Shown here: in pieces, positions 1 to 8,388 of the stretch
Layout: the number at the start of each line of letters is the position of its first letter
Numbering within the stretch: the first letter of the stretch is position 1
DNA from: Treponema sp.
GTDB lineage: Bacteria; Spirochaetota; Spirochaetia; Treponematales; Treponemataceae
Length of the DNA stretch: 64,000 nt
Assembly: GCA_017548565.1 (NCBI GenBank)
Contig: JAFYZU010000054.1
Coordinates: 1 to 64,000, forward strand
Reading direction: 5' to 3'
Notes under the pieces: model-generated
What the model saw: only the letters and a program-made list of their open reading frames with translations
Told to the model about the DNA's origin: nothing
The model's database searches: none
Position numbers and translations under genes: made by a program

Positions 1-414
1 CTCGAAGCATTGAACACAGACTTGGTTTGTGATGCTATCAACACTGCTATGCGCGAGCTTTTCCTTCAGATTGTATACGGACGTTCACAGTCTGCTTACT
101 CAAAGGATGGTCTTAAAGTTGGTGCTTCTCTGGAAGACCTTGGAAAGAACCTCCGCAGCCAGGTTGGAACTATGTTTGCAACACGCAAAACTGGTCCCCG
201 CTACCTTGAAATGACAGAAGGTTATGTAGAAACTTGTGCTATCGACAAGGACAATCAGATTATCGGTTACAACTGTATTAACGTTGGAAAATTGATGGAC
301 AACCTTAAGGCTGGAATCGATCCAAAAGAAGCAGTTGAAAAGGCACGCACACACTATGGTCGTGTAACAGCAGATCAGGGTATGGTAAAACTTATCGACC
401 CAAGAAAGGAATAG
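1..414 (+). CDS. Fe-S cluster assembly scaffold-like protein (NifU-type), 5' part missing
   Basis: The frame is open from the first base of the window, so the N-terminus lies upstream; 137 residues are visible. I recognise the sequence as the NifU-like iron-sulfur scaffold protein that accompanies GGGtGRT genes in treponemes and clostridia. Cysteines sit in the contexts LVCDA, VETCA and YNCIN, which could bind a cluster, but the full cysteine set cannot be checked because the start is missing. The stop TAG overlaps the ribosome binding site GGGAGGA of the next gene, 14 nt before its ATG, so the two are certainly co-transcribed. A TTG at base 10 is an unlikely start, since the frame continues upstream of it. 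The family assignment is from memory of the sequence and neighbour; moderate confidence. Confidence 0.68.
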   Translation, partial: LEALNTDLVCDAINTAMRELFLQIVYGRSQSAYSKDGLKVGASLEDLGKNLRSQVGTMFATRKTGPRYLEMTEGYVETCAIDKDNQIIGYNCINVGKLMDNLKAGIDPKEAVEKARTHYGRVTADQGMVKLIDPRKE

Positions 415-428
415 GGAGGAATTGACTT

Positions 429-1466
429 ATGGCATTATTTGAAGATTACGCAGGCCGCATTCCTCAGGTGAATAAGGCTCTTAAAGAATACGGATTTAAA
501 GAAGGCGAGGACGGCTTGAACGAAGCTCGTGAACTTTGTAAGTCTCGCGGATTTGATCCATACGAAATCTGTGAATCTACACAGCAGATTTGTTTTGAAG
601 ATGCAAAATGGGCTTATGTATTGGGCTCTGCAATTGCAATTAAAGAAGCAGAAAAAACTGGTGACAAAACTGGTTCTACAGCTGCTGCAAACATAGGTAA
701 GGGACTTCAGGCATTCTGTCTTCCAGGTTCAGTTGCCGATGACCGTAAAGTAGGTCTTGGACACGGAAACCTTGGTGCACGTCTTTTGAGCGAAGAAACA
801 CAGTGCTTTGCTTTCTTGGCAGGTCACGAATCATTCGCTGCTGCCGAAGGTGCTATTAAGATTGCTGCTAACGCAAACAAGGTTCGCAAGAACAAGCTCC
901 GCGTTATTTTGAACGGTCTTGGAAAAGACGCTGCTCAGATTATCAGCCGCATCAACGGATTTACATATGTTCAGACCAAGTTTGACTATTTCAACGGTGA
1001 AGGAACAGACAAGGCTCTTACAGTTGTAAAAGAGATTCCTTACGGTTCTAACCCGGACCGCCTTATCGTAAAGTGCTACGGTGCCGACGATGTTCGCGAA
1101 GGTGTTGCAATTATGTGGCACGAAAATGTTGATGTTTCTATTACAGGTAACTCAACAAACCCAACACGTTTCCAGCATCCTGTTGCAGGTACATATAAGA
1201 AGGAACGCTTACTCGCCGGTAAGAACTACTTCTCTGTAGCTTCTGGTGGTGGTACAGGTCGTACACTTCACCCAGATAACATGGCTGCAGGTCCAGCTTC
1301 TTACGGCTTTACTGATACTTTGGGTCGTATGCACTCAGATGCTCAGTTCGCAGGTTCTTCATCAGTTCCAGCACACGTTGAGATGATGGGATTTATGGGA
1401 ATGGGTAACAATCCTATGGTAGGCTGCACGGTAGCTTGTGCAGTAGCTGTGGCTGGCTCATTTTAG
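429..1466 (+). CDS. GGGtGRT family protein
   Basis: A 345-residue protein carrying the family signature GGGTGRT at residues 273-279, followed by a C-terminal segment rich in Gly, Met and small residues and ending near a Cys pair (GCTVAC). The family is conserved in anaerobes but, as far as I know, has no established biochemical role; the constant neighbour is a NifU-like Fe-S scaffold, as here, so a metal or Fe-S dependent activity is a reasonable inference. Several cysteines (residues 37, 48, 55, 97, 126) could be ligands. The ATG has a strong ribosome binding site, GGGAGGA, at 414-420. The gene is followed by a string of hairpins ending in a T-tract, closing the two-gene operon. Confidence 0.9.
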   Translation: MALFEDYAGRIPQVNKALKEYGFKEGEDGLNEARELCKSRGFDPYEICESTQQICFEDAKWAYVLGSAIAIKEAEKTGDKTGSTAAANIGKGLQAFCLPGSVADDRKVGLGHGNLGARLLSEETQCFAFLAGHESFAAAEGAIKIAANANKVRKNKLRVILNGLGKDAAQIISRINGFTYVQTKFDYFNGEGTDKALTVVKEIPYGSNPDRLIVKCYGADDVREGVAIMWHENVDVSITGNSTNPTRFQHPVAGTYKKERLLAGKNYFSVASGGGTGRTLHPDNMAAGPASYGFTDTLGRMHSDAQFAGSSSVPAHVEMMGFMGMGNNPMVGCTVACAVAVAGSF

Positions 1467-1472
1467 TTATTA

Positions 1473-1576
1473 TTTGACGGACACTTCTGCAAAGTGCTGT
1501 CAAAACAGTTTAAACGCCGGACATCTTTGATGCCGGCGAAACTAATTTCAAAACCGACAGGCTTCGCTTGCGGTTT
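1473..1576 (+). repeat. three consecutive inverted repeats downstream of the GGGtGRT gene
   Basis: Three hairpins lie head to tail: 1473-1504 (outer stem TTTGAC/GTCAAA, inner CACTT/AAGTG), 1515-1538 (CGCCGG...CCGGCG with inner CATC/GATG around TTT) and 1551-1576 (AAACCG...CGGTTT). The second is unusually GC-rich for this DNA. None is followed by a T-tract, so they are not classic terminators; they may stabilise the mRNA 3' end ahead of the terminator at 1592. Confidence 0.6.
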
Positions 1577-1591
1577 AAATTATAAGGAAAC

Positions 1592-1615
1592 AGTCTTGAA
1601 GGACTTTTTTTTTTT
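1592..1615 (+). terminator. intrinsic terminator of the scaffold-GGGtGRT operon
   Basis: A short stem AGTC/GACT around TTGAAG runs into an uninterrupted T-tract (1605-1615). It stops just short of the convergent lipoprotein gene whose stop codon is at 1625-1627. Confidence 0.6.
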
Positions 1616-1624
1616 CAGAATTTT

Positions 1625-2944
1625 TTATTCTACTGTAATATTACATTGTGCTGCTACTGCTGATTTAAAATCTGCAATTGCTGTTTCTTTTGTCTTCCAT
1701 CCCTTTACATAAGCACGTACCTGTTCAATGAATAAATTGCTTATTTTAACTTCATGTTCTGTGTAAATTGCACCAATTCCTTCTGAATTTGCAGAGGCTG
1801 TAGCATACTGTTCAAAAATATTCTGATTACCGCATAAAGTATGTTGATATGAATTATTATCCATTACAACTTTAGATGGAACACAATTGTTATCGATATA
1901 GTCAATTTGTCCATTTGCAATTAAAGACATTGCACCATTTGTTGAAGTATCTAAGAGTAACCATGTTATTAAATCTTTTATTGCTTTCTTTTTAGAATCA
2001 CTCATATTCTTGTTATTTACAAGAACAAAGTTTCCTCCCCAAAAACATGAAAGGGGAGTCTGACAAATACCCCATGAAGCAGGATCTGAGGTTGAATTAA
2101 TATAAATAGAATATTTTAAAAACCACAAAGGGGCAATGAACCCGAAAGTTTTTCCTGATTTTTTCATTTCTCCATACCATGCTTCATTCCATTGGTCAAA
2201 AGCAGTATTTATATATCCGGAATCATAATAGAGTTTGGCAGTATCAAAAAAGCTCAGGCGATATTCATCTATATATAGTTTATTATTTACAACCCAGCCA
2301 TTTGTTTTTACAGAATCTTTCGACATCTGCCATAAATCACCAATGCTAGGTAAGAAAGCATAACCTGAGGTTTTTAATGCGGCAATAGAATTTGAAAGGT
2401 TTGCAGGGGATATTTTTCCTGTAATGGCGGCAGGATCATCTGTATTAAATACTGTTTTCGCAATATCTTTTCGATATGCAAAACAGCAGATATTCGAATA
2501 GAAATCCAAACCAATGAGTTTTCCCTGAGGATTTTTTCCTAATTCCAGTAAATATGGAGAAATTTGAGCAGCATTTATTTCCTGTTCAGTAATTCCCAGT
2601 TCTGTAAAAGGCATTGCATATTGTGAGCCATTACCTTTTAAATATTCACCGATATAAGCAGATTCTACCATATAGATATCATATTTACCTGTTTCAAGCT
2701 TGTTTGTTAAAGAATCATGATATGTGTCTGTTGCTAATTGATTTGCTTCTAAATCAAATCCACAGTCTTGATGTGTATCAATATACTTTTGAATTAAAGC
2801 TTCTAATTCTGATGTATATAGTCCTACCTTTAATGTAAAAGGTTCTGAAGGTTTATCCGGAATACTATTATTTTCGTTTTTACATCCGGCAAAAAAAAAT
2901 ACAGCAGTTATAATTAATGCTGTAAATCCGATAAGTTTTTTCAT
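1625..2944 (-). CDS. extracellular solute-binding lipoprotein
   Basis: A 439-residue secreted lipoprotein: positively charged start, hydrophobic stretch and lipobox FFFAGC with the acylated Cys at residue 21. The rest has the look of a family-1-like periplasmic binding protein (early LKVGLYTSE strand, an aromatic-rich middle, and a KKAIKDLITWLLLDTSTNGAM segment typical of sugar-type binding proteins). It would capture a substrate for an ABC importer at the outer face of the inner membrane. No permease or ATPase is adjacent, so the partner must be elsewhere; substrate unknown. The ATG is preceded by AAAGGAGAA (complement of 2950-2958) and a near-perfect promoter, TTGACA-N16-TATAAT. Confidence 0.8.
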   Translation of the reverse strand: MKKLIGFTALIITAVFFFAGCKNENNSIPDKPSEPFTLKVGLYTSELEALIQKYIDTHQDCGFDLEANQLATDTYHDSLTNKLETGKYDIYMVESAYIGEYLKGNGSQYAMPFTELGITEQEINAAQISPYLLELGKNPQGKLIGLDFYSNICCFAYRKDIAKTVFNTDDPAAITGKISPANLSNSIAALKTSGYAFLPSIGDLWQMSKDSVKTNGWVVNNKLYIDEYRLSFFDTAKLYYDSGYINTAFDQWNEAWYGEMKKSGKTFGFIAPLWFLKYSIYINSTSDPASWGICQTPLSCFWGGNFVLVNNKNMSDSKKKAIKDLITWLLLDTSTNGAMSLIANGQIDYIDNNCVPSKVVMDNNSYQHTLCGNQNIFEQYATASANSEGIGAIYTEHEVKISNLFIEQVRAYVKGWKTKETAIADFKSAVAAQCNITVE

Positions 2945-2990
2945 AAGAATTCTCCTTTGTTATAAGTATTGTATTTATTATGACTTTATA

Positions 2991-3018
2991 ATTATAAAAG
3001 AAATAGTTTTATTGTCAA
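2991..3018 (-). promoter_or_regulatory. sigma70-type promoter of the solute-binding lipoprotein
   Basis: On the minus strand TTGACA (complement of 3013-3018) and TATAAT (complement of 2991-2996) are separated by 16 bp. Both hexamers match consensus, and a normal leader of about 40 nt with a good ribosome binding site follows, in contrast to the leaderless genes nearby. Confidence 0.7.
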
Positions 3019-3036
3019 ACTTTTTCTTTTGTTGAT

Positions 3037-3065
3037 GTGACAATTCCTTGTGAATGCTTTATAAT
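3037..3065 (+). promoter_or_regulatory. promoter of the TtcA-like gene, predicted leaderless
   Basis: GTGACA (3037-3042), 17 bp, TATAAT (3060-3065). The ATG at 3073 lies 7 nt beyond the -10, about where transcription should begin, leaving no room for a ribosome binding site. The promoter therefore rules out the upstream in-frame ATG at 3037. Confidence 0.65.
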
Positions 3066-3072
3066 TGATTTT

Positions 3073-3783
3073 ATGAAAAAACAACCAAAACTTTCCGGTT
3101 TAATTGATAAGGCATGTTTTGATTATAATCTCATCAATAACTCTGACCGTATCCTTATAGGGGCAAGCGGCGGTAAAGATTCAACTCTTCTTGTAAAATA
3201 TTTTGCTGAGCGTTTAAAAAGACCTGATTCAAATTTTTCTTTTAAGGCTCTTTTTATAAAATCAGATTTTTCACCTGATTTTCCTCCGCAGATTAAAAAT
3301 ATGTTTGATTCGTTTAATGTTGATTTTGAACAGCTTGATGTAAATATTCTTGAACGCGTAAAGGATAATCATAAGATGAGCTGTTACTGGTGTTCTACCC
3401 AGCGCCGGATTGAATTATTGAATTATGCAATAAAAAACGGTTTTAATAAAATTGCTCTTGGCCATCATCTGGATGATATTCTGGAAACGCTGATTATGAA
3501 TATGACGGAAAAGGGTGAGCTTTCAACAATGATTCCATCTCTTTCTTATAATAAATATCCTGTTACGATTATAAGACCCTTGTGTTATATTACTGAAGAT
3601 AAAATTATTTCCTATGCTAAAGATGAAGGGTTTGACGGTTTTACCTGTACATGTAATTATATGGAAAATTCATTCAGAAAAGCAGCAAGAAAAAAACTTG
3701 AAATACTTACCGATAATGACCCGATAAAAAAAGAGAGGCTTTTTGCCTCCCTTAAAAACATTCAGAAAGAATATCTTCCGTAA
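3073..3783 (+). CDS. TtcA-family tRNA 2-thiocytidine biosynthesis protein
   Basis: A 236-residue PP-loop ATPase of the TtcA/TtuA group, which activates a tRNA base by adenylation and inserts sulfur using an Fe-S cluster. The ATP-pyrophosphatase loop SGGKDS is at residues 32-37, a CxxC (CYWC, residues 104-107) and a later CTC (192-194) match the cysteines that bind the cluster, and GHHLDD is the conserved mid-protein motif. Start chosen at 3073 because a promoter covers the extension upstream. The stop is one base from the stop of the convergent patatin gene. TtcA (s2C32) is the likeliest role; other members of the family thiolate U54, so the target base is inferred. Confidence 0.8.
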   Translation: MKKQPKLSGLIDKACFDYNLINNSDRILIGASGGKDSTLLVKYFAERLKRPDSNFSFKALFIKSDFSPDFPPQIKNMFDSFNVDFEQLDVNILERVKDNHKMSCYWCSTQRRIELLNYAIKNGFNKIALGHHLDDILETLIMNMTEKGELSTMIPSLSYNKYPVTIIRPLCYITEDKIISYAKDEGFDGFTCTCNYMENSFRKAARKKLEILTDNDPIKKERLFASLKNIQKEYLP

Positions 3784-3784
3784 A

Positions 3785-4660
3785 TCATTCAAACCAGTAA
3801 GAAAGAACTGGTTTAAAGCCGTGTTTGTTAAGAACTTTTACCGCATCATTATATCCTGTTTTGATAAGAAGCTGGATTCTGCTTGAAGTGAAATTTGTGG
3901 TTCCATCAAGAATGTTTCCAAGATCTATCGACGGTATTATACGGATAAGCTCATACTGATCATAATCAATATCACGATAATCACGGCTTGGTTTATTTGA
4001 AAGAAAAACAATGAAAATTTTGCTGATATTTGTTCCTTTTGGACGTGTAACGGTAAGAGGATCAAGCGGAACATTATCGCCACCGGCCTGTTCAAAGCCT
4101 CCATCGACATATTCATTACCATCATTGAGTTTTATAGGTTTACATACGATAGGGAAGGCTGAGGTTGCAAGAAGCTTGTTCTTGATTTCCGATGTATAAA
4201 GCTCTGAGTTAAGATTGAATCTTGTTGCATTTGTTCCCGGTTTTTTTGTAAATATTTTCCCTGCAAGAAATTTATTTTTTACTGCAGTCACAAATACCTG
4301 AGGATAAGGATTTCTTTGAAGCTTAGTTAATGCAATTCTGTCGATGATTGTTCCCAACCCCTCCTGAGAAATAAGCGCATCGTTCTGAGTCAGACGGCTT
4401 GGTACCATGGTAACCCAAATTCTTTCAATTTCATTTATATCCTTAATGCATGCAAATAATGCTGCATTTAATCCGCCGACTGAAGTTCCGGAAATAGCAG
4501 TTGTTTTTTGTGCAATTCCATATTCATAAAGTGCTTTCCATACACCAACCTCGTAGGCACCTTTTCCACCTCCGCCTGAAAGGACAACTCCGTATTCCTG
4601 GGCACTTAAAATGTTTATGAATAATAAAAATAATGCGGCTTTAACAAATGATTTTTTCAT
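3785..4660 (-). CDS. secreted patatin-like phospholipase
   Basis: About 291 residues. An N-terminal signal peptide (hydrophobic AALFLLFINILSA) is followed by the patatin fold: oxyanion loop SGGGGKG, nucleophile elbow GTSVGG (the Ser) and the DGG of the Ser-Asp dyad later in the protein. The family hydrolyses acyl esters of phospholipids; a signal peptide places it in the periplasm or outside. Two ATGs are possible; the one at 4660 is 9 nt from the AGGAG site, the one at 4666 only 3 nt, so I prefer 4660. It is last in a leftward operon after an SDR enzyme and a small lipoprotein, suggesting envelope lipid turnover, which is inference. Confidence 0.85.
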   Translation of the reverse strand: MKKSFVKAALFLLFINILSAQEYGVVLSGGGGKGAYEVGVWKALYEYGIAQKTTAISGTSVGGLNAALFACIKDINEIERIWVTMVPSRLTQNDALISQEGLGTIIDRIALTKLQRNPYPQVFVTAVKNKFLAGKIFTKKPGTNATRFNLNSELYTSEIKNKLLATSAFPIVCKPIKLNDGNEYVDGGFEQAGGDNVPLDPLTVTRPKGTNISKIFIVFLSNKPSRDYRDIDYDQYELIRIIPSIDLGNILDGTTNFTSSRIQLLIKTGYNDAVKVLNKHGFKPVLSYWFE

Positions 4661-4675
4661 TTTCATGTTCTCCTT

Positions 4676-5266
4676 TTATTCAAACTTTTCGAGTATCGTA
4701 AAATTATAGTTCTGATTCTGGAAAATTGAACTGAAAAATCTGAACGTTCCGTCGAGTTTTAAGAGGGATGAATCCTTTAATTCTCCGGTAGAAAATACAT
4801 CAAGATTTTTAATTACTGTTCCTTCCGGAATAAGGATTTCAACATTGCTTACAAATTGAACGGAGGTTGGTCGCCGTACCTTTACGCCTTTTTGAATTCC
4901 ATTTGCATCTGAGAGAGGATAATTTTCATGATAGATATAAGGAATTGCGGCGAATCGTTTGCTCCACGCATTTTCGATGGTAATGTTTGTTCCGTTCGCA
5001 TATGCAAGCCATTTATAGGAATCATCAGTTTCGTTATATCTGATTAAAAAATAATCGGTGGCTCCAATTTTATAAGGATAAATGATTGTAAATTCGTCTC
5101 CAACCCATTTTCCTTCAAGATTTGAAAGTGCAGTTGCTTTATTCCATTTTACCTTTGAATATTTTGATGATTCGGTATTTTCATCTGTTGTTGCACCTTC
5201 TTTTGTTGTTACGCAGGATGCCATGAAAGCTATGGTAAATAATACAAGTAAAATTATTTTTTTCAA
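4676..5266 (-). CDS. hypothetical lipoprotein
   Basis: A lipoprotein of about 196 residues with hydrophobic leader and lipobox FMASC. I recognise no domain; the mature part has GKWVGDEFTIIYP and YFLIRYNE segments suggestive of a beta-rich, lipocalin-like fold, but that is only an impression. I place the start at a TTG at 5266 because a good ribosome binding site, AAAGGAGC (complement of 5273-5280), precedes it by about 7 nt; an ATG at 5293 would put extra charged residues before the leader and lacks such a site. It lies between an SDR gene and a patatin gene in the same orientation with gaps below 30 nt, so it is probably part of one transcript. Confidence 0.7.
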   Translation of the reverse strand: MKKIILLVLFTIAFMASCVTTKEGATTDENTESSKYSKVKWNKATALSNLEGKWVGDEFTIIYPYKIGATDYFLIRYNETDDSYKWLAYANGTNITIENAWSKRFAAIPYIYHENYPLSDANGIQKGVKVRRPTSVQFVSNVEILIPEGTVIKNLDVFSTGELKDSSLLKLDGTFRFFSSIFQNQNYNFTILEKFE

Positions 5267-5295
5267 AATTTTGCTCCTTTTAATATAAAACAAAT

Positions 5296-6156
5296 TTAAA
5301 TGAAATCTGTAACAGATAATTCTTCTTCTGTGACAGTCTTTTCATCAGGATTGCAAGGTCTCTTTGCATACTTATAAGTAAATCTTGCAACTGTATATCT
5401 TCCGACAATGCGTGAAAGAAATGCATTGAATTTCCATTTAAACCGAAGCATTGAGGTTTTTCTGCCTTTGAATGCACGTTTCAGACATTGTTTGACAACC
5501 TTTTGAGTACCGATTCCGCCTTTTACTTCTTTTCTTGCACCGTTTGATGCAACATCTGCAAATTCTGTGCTTACAGATCCGGGACATAAAGCACATACTT
5601 TGATGTTTTTGTCCTTTAATTCAGCGGCAAGAGCAATTGAAAAACTAAGTACATATGCTTTTGTTGCACTGTATGCGGCAAAATTTCCAAGAGGCATATA
5701 GGCGGCAAGACTTGCTGTATTGATGATAACTGAATCTTTTTTCATGTAAGGGATTGCAATTGCACAGAAGCCGGTGAGTGAGGTACAGTTTAAATCAATC
5801 ATCTGCATGGAACGTTCAGCAGAGGTTTGAGTAAACGGTCCGTAGGTTCCAAAGCCTGCATTGTTTACAAGCAGCTTTATTTCAATTGCACTTTCAACCT
5901 TGTTTAATTTTTTATTTTCTTCATCGAGCAGCTTCTGGAATTCATAAACGCCCTGTTTTCCGCTTATATCCATCTGAACCGGTCGGACTACAGTGAAATT
6001 TCTGGTGGAATTCAACTCATCAGCAATTTGCTTAAGCTTATCGATTCTTCGTGCAATAATCCATATTTCGTCGTATTCATTTTTATCTGTAATCTGTCTT
6101 GCAAATTCCTTTCCTATTCCTGAACTTGCACCTGTTATTATTGCTAGACTTTTCAT
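5296..6156 (-). CDS. short-chain dehydrogenase/reductase (SDR)
   Basis: 286 residues of a classical SDR: nucleotide-binding TGASSGIG at residues 8-15, NNAG near residue 95, catalytic Ser in NTAS and the Tyr/Lys pair in YSATK. It oxidises or reduces a carbonyl/alcohol substrate with NAD(P)(H); the substrate cannot be read from sequence. The C-terminal 60 residues are very basic with aromatic residues, which may mark membrane association. First gene of a leftward operon with a lipoprotein and patatin. Its ATG lies 6 nt from a TATAAT, so the mRNA should be leaderless, and its promoter overlaps that of the divergent GH3 gene. Confidence 0.88.
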   Translation of the reverse strand: MKSLAIITGASSGIGKEFARQITDKNEYDEIWIIARRIDKLKQIADELNSTRNFTVVRPVQMDISGKQGVYEFQKLLDEENKKLNKVESAIEIKLLVNNAGFGTYGPFTQTSAERSMQMIDLNCTSLTGFCAIAIPYMKKDSVIINTASLAAYMPLGNFAAYSATKAYVLSFSIALAAELKDKNIKVCALCPGSVSTEFADVASNGARKEVKGGIGTQKVVKQCLKRAFKGRKTSMLRFKWKFNAFLSRIVGRYTVARFTYKYAKRPCNPDEKTVTEEELSVTDFI

Positions 6157-6162
6157 AATTTT

Positions 6163-6189
6163 ATTATAGCGTTTTTCTTACTTTTACAA
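6163..6189 (-). promoter_or_regulatory. promoter of the SDR operon, predicted leaderless
   Basis: On the minus strand TTGTAA (complement of 6184-6189) and TATAAT (complement of 6163-6168) are 15 bp apart, and the ATG follows the -10 after 6 nt. The -35 overlaps the -35 of the opposite-strand promoter, offset by one base. Confidence 0.55.
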
Positions 6190-6210
6190 CACCCCAAAAT
6201 AGTATATAAT
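6183..6210 (+). promoter_or_regulatory. promoter of the GH3 gene, predicted leaderless
   Basis: TTTACA (6183-6188), 16 bp, TATAAT (6205-6210), then 6 nt to the ATG at 6217. No purine-rich ribosome binding site exists between -10 and start. Confidence 0.65.
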
Positions 6211-6216
6211 TTTGTT

Positions 6217-7473
6217 ATGAACAGAAAGGCTTTTTTTGCAGCGATTGTTTTATCAGTTCTTTTTTTATCATGTACTGGAAAAAAAGAAAAACTTTTGACT
6301 CAGAAAGAAATTAAAATGCATCAGTCTGCTTCAGAAATGAATGATTTTTTATATCAGAGAGTTGAACAGAAGAAGAAAGCGATAGATGAATATATAGGTA
6401 GACTTTCAATTGCAGAAAAAGTATGTCAGCTTTTTATCGAAAATCTTGAAGGAAACAAAGAATTTACACCGGTCGAAAAAATGTCTCTTGTCGATCCTTC
6501 TTCAAAAAATGATTATATAATTCCGGGCGGATATATTTTTTTCGGATATAATATTGCAGATACCCGAGAAGACATGAAAGTCTTCAATAAATCAATTTAT
6601 GAATATTGTAAGAAGAATGATATGATTCCACCGTATCTTGCAGTTGATCAGGAGGGTGGTTCTGTCTGCCGGTTAAAGAAAATCAATACAAAGCTTTTAT
6701 CATGCCTTGAAATTTCAGAGCTTAGTCTTGAAGAATGCAGAAAGATTTATGATTCTCAGGCAAACCAGATGCATGAACTCGGATTTCATATGAATCTTGC
6801 TCCTGTGGTTGAAGTCATAACGGATGAAAACAAGGATTTTCTTGATGACAGAAGCTTTGGTTCAAAAGAAAAAGTCATTTCTTACGGAAAACAATGCATC
6901 CGTTCTTATGAAGATAATAATATTGCGACAGTATTAAAGCATTTCCCCGGAAATACTAATACAGATCCTCACAAGGGACTTCCGGTAATTAATCTTTCAA
7001 GACAGATGCTTGAAGAAACTCTCGTGCCTTTTCAAATTCTTCTTGAAGAAAAACCTTGCGCAGTCCTTATGTCTCATGCAATTACGACCGCTATTGAATC
7101 AGAAAAAAATACTCCGTCATGTCTTTCTGAATACTGGGTTAATGAAATCCTTCGTAAAAAATACGGATATGATGGAATTATTTTTTCCGATGATATTTTT
7201 ATGGGCGCACTGAAGGATAACGGATTTCCACCGGAGACAGCAGTTATAAAAGCGATTATGGCTGGTATTGATGTTATTATGATATCTGAAAAAAGGATTT
7301 CTGTTCCGGTTAATCTTATTGTTCAGCTGGCTCAGGAAAATCCGGATATTTTAAACAGGATTAATCAGTCGGTAAAACGAATCATAAGCTATAAAATAAA
7401 AGCGGGAATCCTCTCATGCAGCTATAACAGGGATGGAAGTTATACGATTGAAATTTCAAATCAGATTTACTGA
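6217..7473 (+). CDS. lipoprotein glycoside hydrolase family 3 (NagZ-like beta-N-acetylhexosaminidase)
   Basis: 418 residues. A lipoprotein signal (LFLSC, Cys at residue 19) precedes a single-domain GH3 barrel. Visible motifs are GGYIFFG, DQEGGSVCR (substrate binding), KHFPGN followed by the TDPH Asp-His dyad that replaces the usual acid/base in NagZ enzymes, and SDDIFMGAL containing the catalytic Asp. NagZ releases N-acetylglucosamine from peptidoglycan fragments; here the lipid anchor puts the enzyme in the periplasm, unlike the cytoplasmic enterobacterial NagZ. The KHFPG motif reads GNTN rather than GHGD, a small deviation. Followed 11 nt later by an RNA methyltransferase gene. Confidence 0.87.
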   Translation: MNRKAFFAAIVLSVLFLSCTGKKEKLLTQKEIKMHQSASEMNDFLYQRVEQKKKAIDEYIGRLSIAEKVCQLFIENLEGNKEFTPVEKMSLVDPSSKNDYIIPGGYIFFGYNIADTREDMKVFNKSIYEYCKKNDMIPPYLAVDQEGGSVCRLKKINTKLLSCLEISELSLEECRKIYDSQANQMHELGFHMNLAPVVEVITDENKDFLDDRSFGSKEKVISYGKQCIRSYEDNNIATVLKHFPGNTNTDPHKGLPVINLSRQMLEETLVPFQILLEEKPCAVLMSHAITTAIESEKNTPSCLSEYWVNEILRKKYGYDGIIFSDDIFMGALKDNGFPPETAVIKAIMAGIDVIMISEKRISVPVNLIVQLAQENPDILNRINQSVKRIISYKIKAGILSCSYNRDGSYTIEISNQIY

Positions 7474-7484
7474 TACGGATTAAA

Positions 7485-8333
7485 ATGAAAAAAGATAAAA
7501 ATATACTTCGCGGAAAAGCAGGCTTTGAAGAATACTACTCAGAGATTTTTAACGAAAGATGGGAAAAATTGAAGCAGGCCTTTCTTTCGGAAAAAGAAAA
7601 CGTGGAATTTAAAATAAAGGATGCTGAAAGTTATTTTTTAGACAGCGCATCGATAATTGCAGCTCTTTGTCTTCCTCTGAAAAATGCAGAAAAAATCCTT
7701 GATTTATGTGCGGCTCCCGGTGGAAAAACAATCGTACTTGCAGCACGTATGAAAGAATCCGCTTTACTTTATTCAAATGAACGCTCTTCTGAAAGAAAAA
7801 AACGTCTTTTGACTGTCGTTAATAAATGTCTTCCTCCCAAAATCAGTGAAAGGGTTGAAGTAAGCTGCAGTGATGGTGCTGTGTGGTGCACGAAACAAAG
7901 TGAATGTTATGATGCTGTTCTGCTGGATGCACCGTGTTCTTCTGAAAGACATGTTTATCTTGATCCAAAATATCTGAATGAATGGTCTCCCTCGAGAATA
8001 AAAACTGTCGCTATGGAGCAATGGGCTCTTCTTTCAAGTGCTTACAGACTTTTAAAACCCCGTGGATTTCTTGTTTATTCTACATGCGCTTTATCTCCGG
8101 TGGAAAATGATTTAATGATGGAAAAACTGATAAAAAAATACAATAAATCAGGAAAAAATTTCGAATTTACTGCGCCTGCACCTGATTTTTCTGAAATTCA
8201 AGATTTTGTAAAATTCAATCCTCCTGAATATGAAAAAACACAGTATGGATATCAGATTTTTCCCGATGTTCAAAACGGTGCAGGTCCAATATATTTTAGT
8301 ATTATCAGGAAAAATAATTCGATTTTTTCTTGA
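7485..8333 (+). CDS. RsmB/NOP-family RNA (cytosine-5) methyltransferase
   Basis: 282 residues of a class I SAM-dependent RNA m5C methyltransferase. SAM-binding LDLCAAPGGKT lies near residue 72, the proline-cysteine loop DAPCSSERH near 147 and the second cysteine motif YSTCALSPVEND near 200; the two cysteines are the release and nucleophilic residues of the family. It is shorter than RsmB and lacks the N-terminal NusB-like domain, so it is closer to the compact NOP2/Sun group; the modified base is unknown. Probably co-transcribed with the GH3 gene (11-nt gap). Confidence 0.85.
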   Translation: MKKDKNILRGKAGFEEYYSEIFNERWEKLKQAFLSEKENVEFKIKDAESYFLDSASIIAALCLPLKNAEKILDLCAAPGGKTIVLAARMKESALLYSNERSSERKKRLLTVVNKCLPPKISERVEVSCSDGAVWCTKQSECYDAVLLDAPCSSERHVYLDPKYLNEWSPSRIKTVAMEQWALLSSAYRLLKPRGFLVYSTCALSPVENDLMMEKLIKKYNKSGKNFEFTAPAPDFSEIQDFVKFNPPEYEKTQYGYQIFPDVQNGAGPIYFSIIRKNNSIFS

Positions 8334-8388
8334 TTTTTACCGACTATTAATATATAAGATATAGTGTATCTGTCTGGGGTAAAATGCT

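Noticed and set aside
3037-3072. Longer N-terminus of the TtcA-like protein
   Set aside because: The promoter covers this stretch, so it is not transcribed as coding sequence.
3791-3814. Terminator between the TtcA-like and patatin genes
   Set aside because: AAACCAGT/ACTGGTTT is a perfect stem but lacks a T-tract on the plus strand and lies within the patatin coding end.
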